This document shows, in pieces, positions 16,244 through 24,927 of a DNA stretch of 64,000 nucleotides. The position numbers were made by a program, and so were the translations under genes. Source of the DNA: Lachnospiraceae bacterium M18-1 (GTDB lineage Bacteria; Bacillota; Clostridia; Lachnospirales; Lachnospiraceae); contig KE159611.1 in the NCBI GenBank assembly GCA_000403295.2, positions 373,849 through 437,848 of the forward strand, in the 5' to 3' direction. The first letter of the stretch is position 1. Every line of letters starts with the position of its first letter. The notes below the pieces were generated by a model, which saw only the letters and a list, made by a program, of their open reading frames with translations, did no database searches and was not told the origin of the DNA.

Positions 16244-18223
16244 TTACAGATTCAAAGACGTATCATATCCCTGTCTCACCGCTGTCCGGATCAATCCCGG
16301 CTGATAGCAGTCGCCAATCCATGCAAAGTCTATCACTGAATCACGCAGCGCATCCACAATATCTTCATTGGGTGCAATTCCGGTAGCCGCAATCACCTTG
16401 TCTGCCTTGAGCAGGATCTGTTTTCCTTCCTTGTCTTCACAGATCATACCTTCGTCCGTGATCTCCACGCATTCCGTATTCAGCATAACTTCCACATTAT
16501 TTTTCTTTACATTTGTCCACAGAGCGTCGATCTGCATGGCTCCTGTTCCGGGATATGGTGTATTGGGGCCGGATGCCAATGCATCGGACATCTCTACAAT
16601 CGTAGCCTTTTTCCCTTCAAGCGCAAGTCCGATGGCACATTCCACACCTGCAAAGCCTCCGCCGAGTACCAAAATATTTTCCCCGATCTCCGGCTGTTCC
16701 TTGTAATAATCCACGATCTGAATGGACTTTTCAATTCCCTTAATCGGCGGAATGATGGGATGTCCTCCCACTGCCGCTATTACAACATCCGGCTGAATTG
16801 TCTGGATCAGCTCTGGAGTAACTTCCGTGTTCAGCCTTACTTCAACCGTGCTTTTCGCAATCATACGTTCCAGATATTCCCTGTACGTTCTGATACGGAT
16901 TTTAAAGGACTCTTTCTCAATGACGCGCATAAGTCCTCCAAGGCAGTCCGCTTTCTCACAGAGAATGACCTCATGGCCGCGTTCTGAAGCAATGATCGCG
17001 GCTTCCATTCCTGCCGGCCCCCCGCCCGCAACCAATACACGCTTCTTTTCTGCGGGCAGAAACGCAAATTTGTAATCACTGTCCCTTCCGATCTGAGGAT
17101 TCACTGAACAGTGCAGCGGAAGATTATAGTATCCTCCTGTAAGGCATGACATACAGCGCAGACAGGGCCTGATCTCATCCAGCTTGCCGTACATTGCTTT
17201 CTTCGGATAATCCGGATCAGCAATCAGCGCACGTGCCATTACCACATAGTCTATCATTCCCTCTTTGATACATTTTTCGGCAAAATTGGGGTCTGTAATG
17301 GCGCCAACAGTCCCCACCGGAACATGGAGGTGCTTTTTGATTTCTGCCGCCGCCTCTGCATTATGTCCCTCGTCCACGTCAAACCAGCTTGGGAAAGACA
17401 GAACGGTCGAATCGTGGAAATGAAGAGAACCGCAGGATACCTGGATCATGTCAATCCCATGTTCTTCCATCATCTTGCAGAACTCAATACTGTCTTCCAG
17501 CTGATATCCCTCATACATTCCCTCCTTCCAGGAGATCCTTGCCTCAATCAGAAAATTAGGCCCGCAGTATTCACGAATCTTATCAATGATCATCATAGTA
17601 ATCCTTGCCCGGTTCTCCAGGCTTCCTCCAAATTCATCCGTCCTGCGGTTCAGAACCGGAGACAGGAACTGAGACGGAAGCCAGCCATGTCCTGCATGAA
17701 GCAGCACGGCTGTAAAACCGCAGTGTTTTGCGCGAAGCGCCGCCTTTCCATAGCTGTCTACCACCTGGTCGATAATTTCTCTGGGCATCTCAATGATCTT
17801 GTGGCGGCGGATACCATAGCCGTCCCCCTGATCAAATTCATCTACCATATCGCTGGGACCATAATTGATCCTGTCATCCTCATGAAAATGCATACCTGCG
17901 TGTACCAGCTCCATGGATGCGTGCGCTCCCTGTGATTCAATCGCGCCCGCCATATCATAAAACGCAAACTCATTCTCCCTGTCCCAGCTTCTGACTTTTG
18001 GATTCCAGGAAATATCACTTGTTTCGTCAACGATCACGTCCCCAAGACAAACCATTGCCGCCCCGCCCTGGGCGCGCCTTTGCAAAAAATCAATATTTTT
18101 AATACACAGATGCCGATGATCCGTCAATTCTTTCATTCCCGTAGGAGAACCGAAAATACGGTTGCGAAAAACCGTTTTCTTTACTTTCATAGGGCTGAAT
18201 AAATTTGGAAAATATGGGTTCAT
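16244..18223 (-). CDS. Old-yellow-enzyme family NADH:flavin oxidoreductase with FAD/NAD domain
   Basis: This 659-residue enzyme has the layout of 2,4-dienoyl-CoA reductase, enoate reductase and BaiCD/BaiH. An FMN-binding TIM barrel covers about 1-345, with LLHAGHGWLPSQFLSP and RIS(W)K near the active site. A 4Fe-4S cluster motif follows at Cys 354, 357, 360 and 372, then FAD and NAD(P) Rossmann folds (VAGGGPAGMEAA near 398, VLGGGFAGVECA near 540). It would reduce an activated C=C bond in the cytoplasm of an anaerobe. The Cys spacing CX2CX2CX11C is one residue shorter than the common CX2CX3C form. ATG 18223 has AGGAGG upstream. Confidence 0.88.
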   Translation of the reverse strand: MNPYFPNLFSPMKVKKTVFRNRIFGSPTGMKELTDHRHLCIKNIDFLQRRAQGGAAMVCLGDVIVDETSDISWNPKVRSWDRENEFAFYDMAGAIESQGAHASMELVHAGMHFHEDDRINYGPSDMVDEFDQGDGYGIRRHKIIEMPREIIDQVVDSYGKAALRAKHCGFTAVLLHAGHGWLPSQFLSPVLNRRTDEFGGSLENRARITMMIIDKIREYCGPNFLIEARISWKEGMYEGYQLEDSIEFCKMMEEHGIDMIQVSCGSLHFHDSTVLSFPSWFDVDEGHNAEAAAEIKKHLHVPVGTVGAITDPNFAEKCIKEGMIDYVVMARALIADPDYPKKAMYGKLDEIRPCLRCMSCLTGGYYNLPLHCSVNPQIGRDSDYKFAFLPAEKKRVLVAGGGPAGMEAAIIASERGHEVILCEKADCLGGLMRVIEKESFKIRIRTYREYLERMIAKSTVEVRLNTEVTPELIQTIQPDVVIAAVGGHPIIPPIKGIEKSIQIVDYYKEQPEIGENILVLGGGFAGVECAIGLALEGKKATIVEMSDALASGPNTPYPGTGAMQIDALWTNVKKNNVEVMLNTECVEITDEGMICEDKEGKQILLKADKVIAATGIAPNEDIVDALRDSVIDFAWIGDCYQPGLIRTAVRQGYDTSLNL

Positions 18224-18267
18224 GTACTTTTCCTCCTGTCTTATAATCATTTTTTCTGCCTGCCACC

Positions 18268-18810
18268 TTACAGCAGGTCCAACACCTCTTCAACGCCCGG
18301 CATATCTGCCAGTTCTTCCGCATAATGGGCATAGGTAATGATTCCGCTCTCATCCACAATAAATAGAGCCGGAAGCTGCTGCTCATTTCCCTCATAATCG
18401 CCATGTGCAAAGCCATATCTGCCCGCCATATCTCCCTTAGCATGAAGTTTTTCCAGCATACTGCCCGCAAGCCTGTCCATGGATTCTGCCGGCCTGATCA
18501 TGAGGGTGTCGTAGAATCTCATATCATCATCACAGATAATTTCAAAGGGAAGTTTTACATCTTTCATCGCCTCTTTTATGTGTTCTTTATCACTTTGCAT
18601 GACCACAAAAACCTGCGAGCCTTTTTCTCTGAAACTCTCGTAGCGCTCCGCGATCAGAGCCACATCCAGGCGGCAGACCGGGCAGCCGATATACCGCAGC
18701 ACCCAGAAAACCGTCGTGCCTCTCAGTATCTCCTTTACGCTTCGCTCCGGTTCATAAGCAGTCCTGACCGCAAGATCCGGAAATACGTCTCCTGCTTTAT
18801 ACCGTTCCAA
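18268..18810 (-). CDS. AhpC/TSA-family thioredoxin-like redoxin
   Basis: The 180-residue protein has a thioredoxin fold of the AhpC/TSA group. FWVLRYIGCPVCRLDV gives a CxxC at Cys43 and Cys46, a layout also seen in SelL-like proteins, where selenocysteines can replace the cysteines; no in-frame TGA is present here. The C-terminal part has LPALFIVDESGIITYAHY, the usual beta-hairpin with cis-Pro (QLPALF). It probably reduces peroxides or disulfides. The start is a TTG at 18810 with GAGGTGAG upstream. It is 44 bases before the flavin oxidoreductase on the same strand and may be co-transcribed. Confidence 0.8.
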   Translation of the reverse strand: MERYKAGDVFPDLAVRTAYEPERSVKEILRGTTVFWVLRYIGCPVCRLDVALIAERYESFREKGSQVFVVMQSDKEHIKEAMKDVKLPFEIICDDDMRFYDTLMIRPAESMDRLAGSMLEKLHAKGDMAGRYGFAHGDYEGNEQQLPALFIVDESGIITYAHYAEELADMPGVEEVLDLL

Positions 18811-18869
18811 TATATCTCACCTCTCTTCCATGATATTGTATACGGAATCCCTGCCGTATACGGCGTCAT

Positions 18870-20060
18870 TTAAAATCCTCTCTTCTGATATGCCTCTTTC
18901 AGCCGCCCGAGGCCCTGTTCCAAAATACTCCTGGGACATCCGATGTTGATCCGCATGAAGCCTTCTCCGTCTCCCCCGAACCATTTGCCTGCGTCAAAAG
19001 CAACTCCTGCTTCCTTTAGACAGAACGCTTCGAGCTCCGCATCCCCAAGACCCAGCTCCCGAAAGTCAAGCCATAAAAGGTAGGTTGCATCCGGCTTCTG
19101 GCATTTGATCTTCGGCATGTGTTCCTTTAGATATGTGTCAAGGAAACGGTAGTTTTCCCAGAGATAATCTATCAGTTGTTCCAGATATTCCTCACACTCC
19201 GGATCGGAATATGCCGCTTCAAATGCAGTTGCTCCAAACAAATTCGCAATATACAGGACTCTCTTCTCCGTTTCCTTCTGGAATTTTCTCCGTAGCTTCT
19301 CGTTGGGTATGAAAATCGCAGACATCTGCAGACCCGCGATATTAAATGTCTTTGACGGCGCACTCGCAACGACACAGATTTGTTCCACCTCTTTGCTCAG
19401 CGCCGCCATAGAATAAAACCTGCAATGCCGATAAACCAGGTCCGAATGAATCTCATCCACCGCAAGAATCACATTGTTCTTCAGGCAGATATCTGCAATC
19501 CTCCGAAGCTCCTCCTCACTCAGAACGCGGGATACCGGATTCAGAGGATGGCAGAGCAGAAGCAGTTTATTGGAAGGTTCCTCTGCAAGATACTCCAGTT
19601 CTTCAAAATTAATATTCCATCGCTCACCATCATATAGAAGATTATTATTGATCACTTTTCTTCCATTGTTCACTACTGCTTCGCTGAATGGATAATATAC
19701 CGGCGGCTGAATGATCACCCCATCTCCTGGCTCGGTAAACGCAGCTACCATGGAACTTAATGCAGGAACAATCCCGTTCGTAAATTCGATCCATTCCGGC
19801 CTGGCATCCCAGTGATTTCTTTTTTTCTGCCATACGGCGGCCAGGGTCCTTGCATCATCCGCCACTTTACTGTAGCCATATATCGGATGCGCCGCCCGCT
19901 TTCGGACAGCTTCAGCGATCGGTTCAGGACATGGAAAATCCATATCAGCGATCCAAAAAGGCAGCGCCTGCGGATTTTCCGGAAAATTAATATCTCTGGC
20001 GTCCCATTTGTAGCTGAGCGTCCCTTCCCGATCAATCACTTTATCAAAATCATATTTCAT
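18870..20060 (-). CDS. MalY/PatB-type PLP-dependent aminotransferase / C-S lyase
   Basis: This 396-residue protein is a fold-type I PLP enzyme of the MalY/PatB subgroup. These are usually cystathionine beta-lyases releasing homocysteine or H2S from cystathionine or cysteine. Visible sites are IADMDFPCP near residue 38, the PLP-anchoring DEIHSD at 202-207, and the Schiff-base Lys237 in ASAPSKTFNIAG; the substrate Arg is in the C-terminal MRINIGCPR. GTGGGGATT precedes ATG 20060. The gene is divergent from a YkvI-like transporter, and both promoters carry the same 27-bp palindrome, so control by one repressor is likely. This suggests a shared amino-acid substrate. Confidence 0.88.
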   Translation of the reverse strand: MKYDFDKVIDREGTLSYKWDARDINFPENPQALPFWIADMDFPCPEPIAEAVRKRAAHPIYGYSKVADDARTLAAVWQKKRNHWDARPEWIEFTNGIVPALSSMVAAFTEPGDGVIIQPPVYYPFSEAVVNNGRKVINNNLLYDGERWNINFEELEYLAEEPSNKLLLLCHPLNPVSRVLSEEELRRIADICLKNNVILAVDEIHSDLVYRHCRFYSMAALSKEVEQICVVASAPSKTFNIAGLQMSAIFIPNEKLRRKFQKETEKRVLYIANLFGATAFEAAYSDPECEEYLEQLIDYLWENYRFLDTYLKEHMPKIKCQKPDATYLLWLDFRELGLGDAELEAFCLKEAGVAFDAGKWFGGDGEGFMRINIGCPRSILEQGLGRLKEAYQKRGF

Positions 20061-20075
20061 CCAATCCCCACTTTC

Positions 20076-20102
20076 TTTATAATGTAGTATATTAATTATT
20101 AA
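20076..20102. promoter_or_regulatory. Operator-like palindrome of the MalY-like gene
   Basis: On the minus strand TTAATAAT, 11 bases, ATTATAAA forms an imperfect dyad just downstream of the -10 box of the PLP-enzyme gene. The same dyad with the same 11-base spacer occurs at 20252-20278. The two sites share AGTATATTRATTATTAA (one mismatch in 17). Confidence 0.55.
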
Positions 20103-20111
20103 GCTGCTTTA

Positions 20112-20140
20112 ATATTACGTTTTTTTTAACAGAAATTCAA
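20112..20140 (-). promoter_or_regulatory. Promoter of the MalY-like gene
   Basis: On the minus strand TTGAAT (20140-20135) and TAATAT (20117-20112) are 17 bases apart, reading toward the PLP-enzyme gene, whose start is 52 bases beyond the -10. Confidence 0.6.
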
Positions 20141-20224
20141 TATACGTTTTTAACAAAAATAGTTATTTGTTTTTGTATAATTTTCTGATTTTCTTAAACT
20201 GGCTCTTTGTTTCTTTATTTTCTA

Positions 20225-20253
20225 TTGACTTTTACAAATCTTTATATTATCTT
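20225..20253 (+). promoter_or_regulatory. Promoter of the YkvI-like gene
   Basis: TTGACT (20225-20230) and TATCTT (20248-20253) with 17-base spacing read toward the transporter gene. The -10 abuts the palindrome at 20252-20278. Confidence 0.5.
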
Positions 20254-20278
20254 AATAATTAAGTATATTGATTATTAA
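20252..20278. promoter_or_regulatory. Operator-like palindrome of the YkvI-like gene
   Basis: TTAATAAT, 11 bases, ATTATTAA is a perfect 8-bp dyad placed directly after the -10. It is the partner of 20076-20102. A repressor bound here would block initiation. Confidence 0.55.
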
Positions 20279-20381
20279 TTCGCTAAACTATATGTTGTAA
20301 TTATGAATGTGAAATTGCAGAATAAAAAAGATGCAAAAAGGAATGATTTTTGAAGTTTTTCAAACTCAGAAGGGAGAACAA

Positions 20382-21488
20382 ATGGATAATAATACGAATA
20401 CTTTTTCCGTTAAAACTTTGCTGATTCTTGCCGGTTCTTATGTTTCCTTTGGAATCGGAGCAGGATTCGCTACAGGGGCCGAACTGCTTCAGTTCTGGGC
20501 GCCGCACGGTTCAAACGCCATTTTCGGTCTGATCATCTCTGCCGCCTTAATTTTATTATGTATTGCGGTTGTTTCCCGTGACTGCCGTAAATATAAGCTT
20601 GTTAATATGGAAATGATGTATAAGCACTATTGCGGGAAATATATCGGAGCCGCAATCCAATGGTTTAACACTCTGACATTTTTCCTGATGGTAGGGAGTA
20701 TGATCGCGGGAGGCGCGTCTTCTTTGAACCAGGCTTTCGGCCTTCCCATATTCGCCGGCACCGTAATCATGCTGGCGGCCGTACTGGCCACTGCTCTTAT
20801 GGGAATGAAGAGACTGACGGATATCCTTGGAAATATCGCGCCGATCATCATCATTTCCGTTATTATCATCTGCATATTCAGCTATATGAACGGAACGGTT
20901 GATTTTTCCGCGGGTGATCAGCTTATCCGTGAAAAGAGCGGCCTTTCGATGTCCGGAAGCCTGATTTTCAGCGCTGTACTCAATTTTACTTATGTTGTAT
21001 TAAATATGAGCGCTTACAGTGCCAACGTATCCACCAGGGCGGATCACCAGAAGGAACTGGTATGGGGCAATGTTCTCGGACAATTTATAACCGTACTGTC
21101 TCAGGCATTTATTTTTATCGCTTTTATCCTGAATGCCACACTTGTAGCCGGTACAGACATTCCTCTGCTCATGCTGGCACAGCGGCTTGGAACCGCCTTC
21201 TATGCATTTTACGGAATTATCGTTGTACTGGCAACATACACGACCGCAACCGGTATGGCATGGGTTGCAGCTTCAAATATCCAGCATGAAGACAGCAAAT
21301 GGTACAAACCAGTCGTTGCAGCCGTATGTATCGGAGCATTTATTTTCTCCAATTTCGGCTCATTCGGAGTGCTGATGAACTTGGTCATGAAGATGGTTTC
21401 TTATCTGGGAGTTGCGTTTTCCATTTGTGTGATCGTATCTAAAATCTACCGTGCGGTCAAGGAGCCGAAAGAAACATCGGCTGAATAA
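20382..21488 (+). CDS. YkvI-family membrane transporter (APC/LeuT-like fold)
   Basis: This 368-residue protein has about ten membrane helices. The first helix has the broken-helix signature GSYVSFGIGAGFATGAELLQF, common to amino-acid/cation symporters of the LeuT-like fold, and KRLTDILGNIAP and TTATGMAWVAA recall the YkvI family. It probably carries an amino acid or related compound with a cation. ATG 20382 has AAGGGAG upstream; an earlier in-frame ATG (20331) has none. Divergent and apparently co-regulated with the MalY-like lyase, so the substrate may be cystine, cysteine or a related amino acid. That last point is inference. Confidence 0.8.
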   Translation: MDNNTNTFSVKTLLILAGSYVSFGIGAGFATGAELLQFWAPHGSNAIFGLIISAALILLCIAVVSRDCRKYKLVNMEMMYKHYCGKYIGAAIQWFNTLTFFLMVGSMIAGGASSLNQAFGLPIFAGTVIMLAAVLATALMGMKRLTDILGNIAPIIIISVIIICIFSYMNGTVDFSAGDQLIREKSGLSMSGSLIFSAVLNFTYVVLNMSAYSANVSTRADHQKELVWGNVLGQFITVLSQAFIFIAFILNATLVAGTDIPLLMLAQRLGTAFYAFYGIIVVLATYTTATGMAWVAASNIQHEDSKWYKPVVAAVCIGAFIFSNFGSFGVLMNLVMKMVSYLGVAFSICVIVSKIYRAVKEPKETSAE

Positions 21489-21618
21489 ACAGAGTTACTA
21501 TAAACAGAATTTATATTTTAAAATTATTGTTTATTTGCTTTACCAGAGAATATTTGTTTGTTATAATTATCCATGCAGGATTTTAATCCGTAGAAACCAT
21601 CGTCGGCGTTTTTTCTGC

Positions 21619-21700
21619 GTACCCTTGACCATGATGGGGTGCCCTTGGGTATACCTTGTAAAACGGCCGGATGGCCATGATGGGGTGCCCTTGGGTATAC
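21619..21700. repeat. Two tandem family C palindromes
   Basis: Two copies of CCATGATGGGGTGCCCTTGG with GTATAC ends lie at 21619-21654 and 21649-21700. The second unit starts GTATACCTTG, ends TTGGGTATAC and is nearly identical to 36352-36400 in reverse. They separate the YkvI-like gene from the MarR gene. Confidence 0.6.
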
Positions 21701-21722
21701 GATGGTATACAGGAGATTTGCA

Positions 21723-22211
21723 ATGGATAATAGATACGGACTCTACGCTGAATTGATCGACAGCTTTGATGAAGGCTGTGATTTATGCAGCAGATATGAC
21801 TCAATGCCCCATCAATATGGCGGCGAAATACTATATCAATCAGAAATGCATTTTCTGCAGGCTGTCGGTGATACCCCCAATATAACGATCACTGTTATAT
21901 CCCAGCAATTAGGCAAGACCAAAAGCGCATGCTCGCAGATGGTCCGAAAGTTGATAAAAAAGGATCTCATCGTCCAGGAGCGTAATCAAAATAATAACAG
22001 AGAATATTACCTGAATTTGACGCCGAAAGGCGTAGACATCTACTATGCGCACGAAGAATTTGATAAAAAGTGCCTTGCAAGAACATATGAAAGCCTGGCG
22101 GATTTCAGTGATGAAGAGCTTCTTACATATATCTCCATTCAAAAACATCTGAATGGGGTATTTGCAAAAGATGTGGAGGAACACGATGTACTAAATTCTC
22201 GGGCAGTTTAA
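21723..22211 (+). CDS. MarR family transcriptional regulator
   Basis: The 162-residue protein is a winged-helix repressor. The DNA-binding part is at about residues 45-105: FLQAVGDTPNITITVISQQL, then GKTKSACSQMVRKLIKKDLI as recognition helix, and a wing with NNREYYLNLTPKG. Flanking N- and C-terminal helices would dimerise. ACAGGAG lies seven bases before ATG 21723, which makes it a better start than ATG 21702. The target is unknown; the next plus-strand frame is only a 55-codon ORF. A strong terminator follows. Confidence 0.85.
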   Translation: MDNRYGLYAELIDSFDEGCDLCSRYDSMPHQYGGEILYQSEMHFLQAVGDTPNITITVISQQLGKTKSACSQMVRKLIKKDLIVQERNQNNNREYYLNLTPKGVDIYYAHEEFDKKCLARTYESLADFSDEELLTYISIQKHLNGVFAKDVEEHDVLNSRAV

Positions 22212-22224
22212 GCCCTGAGAGATT

Positions 22225-22263
22225 AAAATACCCTGTTTTCTGCAGGGTATTTTGCGTTTTTTT
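22225..22263 (+). terminator. Terminator of the MarR gene
   Basis: AAAATACCCTG (22225-22235) pairs perfectly with CAGGGTATTTT (22243-22253), loop seven bases, followed by GCG and a run of T. Confidence 0.8.
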
Positions 22264-22285
22264 CAATTCATTTTTTGCTTCCTGT

Positions 22286-22453
22286 ATGGAAAATCTTATC
22301 CGCAAGGTTATATTAATATTAGAAGATGAGGTGAAACAGGGATATCTGACTGAGAGGGAATTTGATGATTATATCAGTCTCATCCGTCATGCCTCTGAAA
22401 TCGCCCGCATGCAGGCGTTGTTGGAAAAATATCATATTCCGGTAACATCATAA
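22286..22453 (+). CDS. Small hypothetical protein (55 aa)
   Basis: A frame of 55 codons begins MENLIRKVILILEDEVKQGY and ends with ALLEKYHIPVTS. The composition is helical and amphipathic, like a real protein or the C-terminal piece of one. There is no recognisable ribosome site before ATG 22286, and it starts about 20 bases after the MarR terminator. It could be a truncated gene end. I do not recognise a family. Apart from it, the 320 bases between the MarR and PBP genes hold only the terminator. Confidence 0.35.
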   Translation: MENLIRKVILILEDEVKQGYLTEREFDDYISLIRHASEIARMQALLEKYHIPVTS

Positions 22454-22532
22454 TTTTTCTAAAATCCTGTCTCTGGCAGCTTTTCTTGATTCCATGGAAT
22501 TTCAGAAGGGTTGGCAGGGGCAGTAAATCTCT

Positions 22533-24770
22533 TTACCGCCCGCTCCCCCAGTATGTCTCCAGCGCGTTCTTGTCTTTGTTGACTACATACCCGCTGCCGC
22601 CGATTTCTTTTACATTCTCCACCATGCTCACGATCAGCAGCGGATTCTCTGCCTCCTTTTCCGCGGTGAATACCGCGAACCAGCCGATCTCCGTCCCATC
22701 GGTATCCTCCACGGACGCCTTGATCTCTGCTGTTCCCGTTTTTCCGGCCAGCACGACGTCTTCGCGGCGCGCCGCAAAACCAGTACCTTCCGGGTTGTTC
22801 ACCACCTTTTTCATACCTTCCAGAACCTGCGCCGCAGTTTCCGCCGAGAAAATCTGCGGAAGCCAGATTTCCGCACCGGCATCGCCTGTCTCTTCTGATC
22901 CGTTTCCATTTCCTCCATGTGCTTCTGCATCCGCACCGGCACCGGCTTCATTTCCTCTATCCGCATCTGCGTCTGCCCCACCAGCTTCATTTTCATATAC
23001 CAGCCACGGCTTCACCGCATTTCCTCCATTGCAAAAGGCCGTATACAAACCGGCCAGGTGCAGCGGGTTGACCAGGATCTGCCCCTGGCCGTAGCCGCTG
23101 TCCGCAAGCTGGATCTCCGACTCGATCTGCTCTGTATTGGAATACTGCGACGGGGGCATCACGATCTCAAAGGGCATCTGCTCCCCAAATCCCATAGCAT
23201 CCAGTTCCTGCTCCAATGCGTCCGCGCCGATCTTGAGGGCCGCCTTGGCAAAATAAATATTGTCCGAATAGATCAGCGCATTTTCCATGGTCACCGGCTC
23301 ATACGCATGGAGGGTGGTCACAAAGTAATCCCCCCAGGAAGCGTCCTTCTGCCAGCTCAGCCCCACATTTCCAAAATCCTCCTGCCAGTCCAGGGCGCCT
23401 GTTTTCAGGCCGATAGCGGCAATGATGGGCTTGAATGTAGAGCCGGGGCACCAGGTCTGACGAAAACGGTTCAACAACGGTTTCCGTTCATCCTCATTGA
23501 GGGCGTTCCACCGGGCATCGGACAGTCCCAGGATAAAGTCATTGCTGTCAAAGGAGGGTGTGCTGACCAGCGCCAGCACCTCTCCCGAGTAAGGGTCCAT
23601 CGCGGCGGAGCAGCCGGGATCTTCCCGGAACTGCTGGTACAGAGCGTCCTGAAGCTGCGCGTCGATGGTCAGCCGGATATCCTGTCCGTTCTGTACCGGA
23701 AGATTTGCCAGCACGGATTTTTTGCTGCCGTCCCCGCTTTCTATATAAATGCTGCAGCCGTCCCGGCCCTTCAGTTCCTTTTCAAACAGCCCTTCCAGGC
23801 CGCTTCTGCCGATCACGCTGTTTTCGTTGTACCCTTCGCCCGGGTGCTCCTCCAGATCCTCGGCGGTGACATTTCCCACATAGCCGGTCAGGTGTCCCGC
23901 CGATGCCCCAAATGGATAGCTCCGCACCTCCACGTCGCTGATCATGACTCCCGGGACGGCAAGCAGCGCGTCCTGCCGCGCTTTTTCCGCAAGCGCCTGT
24001 TCCTCCGGCTCCAGCGCCATCAGGTCCAGCTCGCTGACTTTCGGGATGGTTTTGATGGGGACAAAGGAATCCTCCTTCACCCAGGCCGCGTCCAGGCAGT
24101 TTTGAATCGTTTCCTTGTCCATGTCCAGCAGCTCGGATAACTGCCGAAACGCAGTTTCCCGGTCTTCCAGCTTTCCCGGCACCAGCCCCACGGAGGAGGC
24201 GGTTCCCGGTCCAGCAAGCATCCGGTCGTACCGGTCCAATATTTTCCCCCGCAGGGCAGGGTCATACTCAATGCGCACCTTGTCCTCAGAAGTCAGCTCC
24301 GGAAAAATCAGACCGTCATGCCAGAGGATTTTATATCCCTCCTCCGTGTCCGAAAAACGCATTTCATTTTCAAAATGCAGATTGCCGGCAGCCGTGTCAA
24401 AGGACATCCGGTAGGCCACCGTGTCCGTTTCCCCATCCTTCTTCCGGTCATTTTCCAGGATCTCGACCTGGATATCTGCGATTTCTATTCCCTCATAGAT
24501 GGCGGAATTTCGCTGAATAAAAGCTTGCTGATCCTTGTATCCGGAATTTTCAGAATCCGTCATCTCATACATTTTTTCATACTCCTGCTTCCCGATCAAA
24601 TCCACGTATCGGACAAGGAGTTCCTCCGGAGTCTCCCGGCTGTCTCTTTTTATCCAAAATAAAGCTGCACAGACCGCGATGCCTGCTGCCGCAAACGCCA
24701 GTCCCGCAGCAGCGGCACGCGGAAACTTTTTACCGCTGCCCTTCCGTTTATATCTCTGTGTTCTCTCCAT
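22533..24770 (-). CDS. Class B penicillin-binding protein, MecA-like (NTF2 domain + transpeptidase)
   Basis: The 745-residue protein has one N-terminal membrane helix (about 19-40) and a MecA_N/NTF2-like domain (about 48-165, PEELLVRYVDLIGKQEYEKM). A PBP dimerisation domain (about 170-345) and a transpeptidase domain follow. Active-site motifs are Ser444-TFK, SDN at 502-504 and KTG at 677-679. It cross-links peptidoglycan outside the membrane; this architecture is shared with low-affinity PBPs such as PBP2a and with clostridial PBP3-type proteins. A Gly/Ala/Asp/Glu-rich low-complexity stretch of about 35 residues sits inside the transpeptidase domain (around 595-635). GGAGAGG precedes ATG 24770. 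It stands alone. Confidence 0.9.
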   Translation of the reverse strand: MERTQRYKRKGSGKKFPRAAAAGLAFAAAGIAVCAALFWIKRDSRETPEELLVRYVDLIGKQEYEKMYEMTDSENSGYKDQQAFIQRNSAIYEGIEIADIQVEILENDRKKDGETDTVAYRMSFDTAAGNLHFENEMRFSDTEEGYKILWHDGLIFPELTSEDKVRIEYDPALRGKILDRYDRMLAGPGTASSVGLVPGKLEDRETAFRQLSELLDMDKETIQNCLDAAWVKEDSFVPIKTIPKVSELDLMALEPEEQALAEKARQDALLAVPGVMISDVEVRSYPFGASAGHLTGYVGNVTAEDLEEHPGEGYNENSVIGRSGLEGLFEKELKGRDGCSIYIESGDGSKKSVLANLPVQNGQDIRLTIDAQLQDALYQQFREDPGCSAAMDPYSGEVLALVSTPSFDSNDFILGLSDARWNALNEDERKPLLNRFRQTWCPGSTFKPIIAAIGLKTGALDWQEDFGNVGLSWQKDASWGDYFVTTLHAYEPVTMENALIYSDNIYFAKAALKIGADALEQELDAMGFGEQMPFEIVMPPSQYSNTEQIESEIQLADSGYGQGQILVNPLHLAGLYTAFCNGGNAVKPWLVYENEAGGADADADRGNEAGAGADAEAHGGNGNGSEETGDAGAEIWLPQIFSAETAAQVLEGMKKVVNNPEGTGFAARREDVVLAGKTGTAEIKASVEDTDGTEIGWFAVFTAEKEAENPLLIVSMVENVKEIGGSGYVVNKDKNALETYWGSGR

Positions 24771-24927
24771 GCTTTCCTCTCCGAATTGAAGTCATTTGCG
24801 GGGCAGGCGGATACCGGCGCCCGCAGTTTCCAATCTGTTATATCCTATATCTTACATTCGTAGTATTTTTATGTCAAGCATGGATTGTTTTCAGAATATC
24901 CACATTTACGTTTTTTTACCTGCTTCT

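Noticed and set aside
17324..17935. A 203-codon plus-strand frame
   Set aside because: Antisense to the flavin oxidoreductase, which is intact.
22917..24140. A 407-codon open frame on the plus strand
   Set aside because: It lies entirely antisense to the PBP gene, whose motifs are complete, and its translation has the His/Arg/Leu-rich look of a shadow frame in GC-rich coding DNA.
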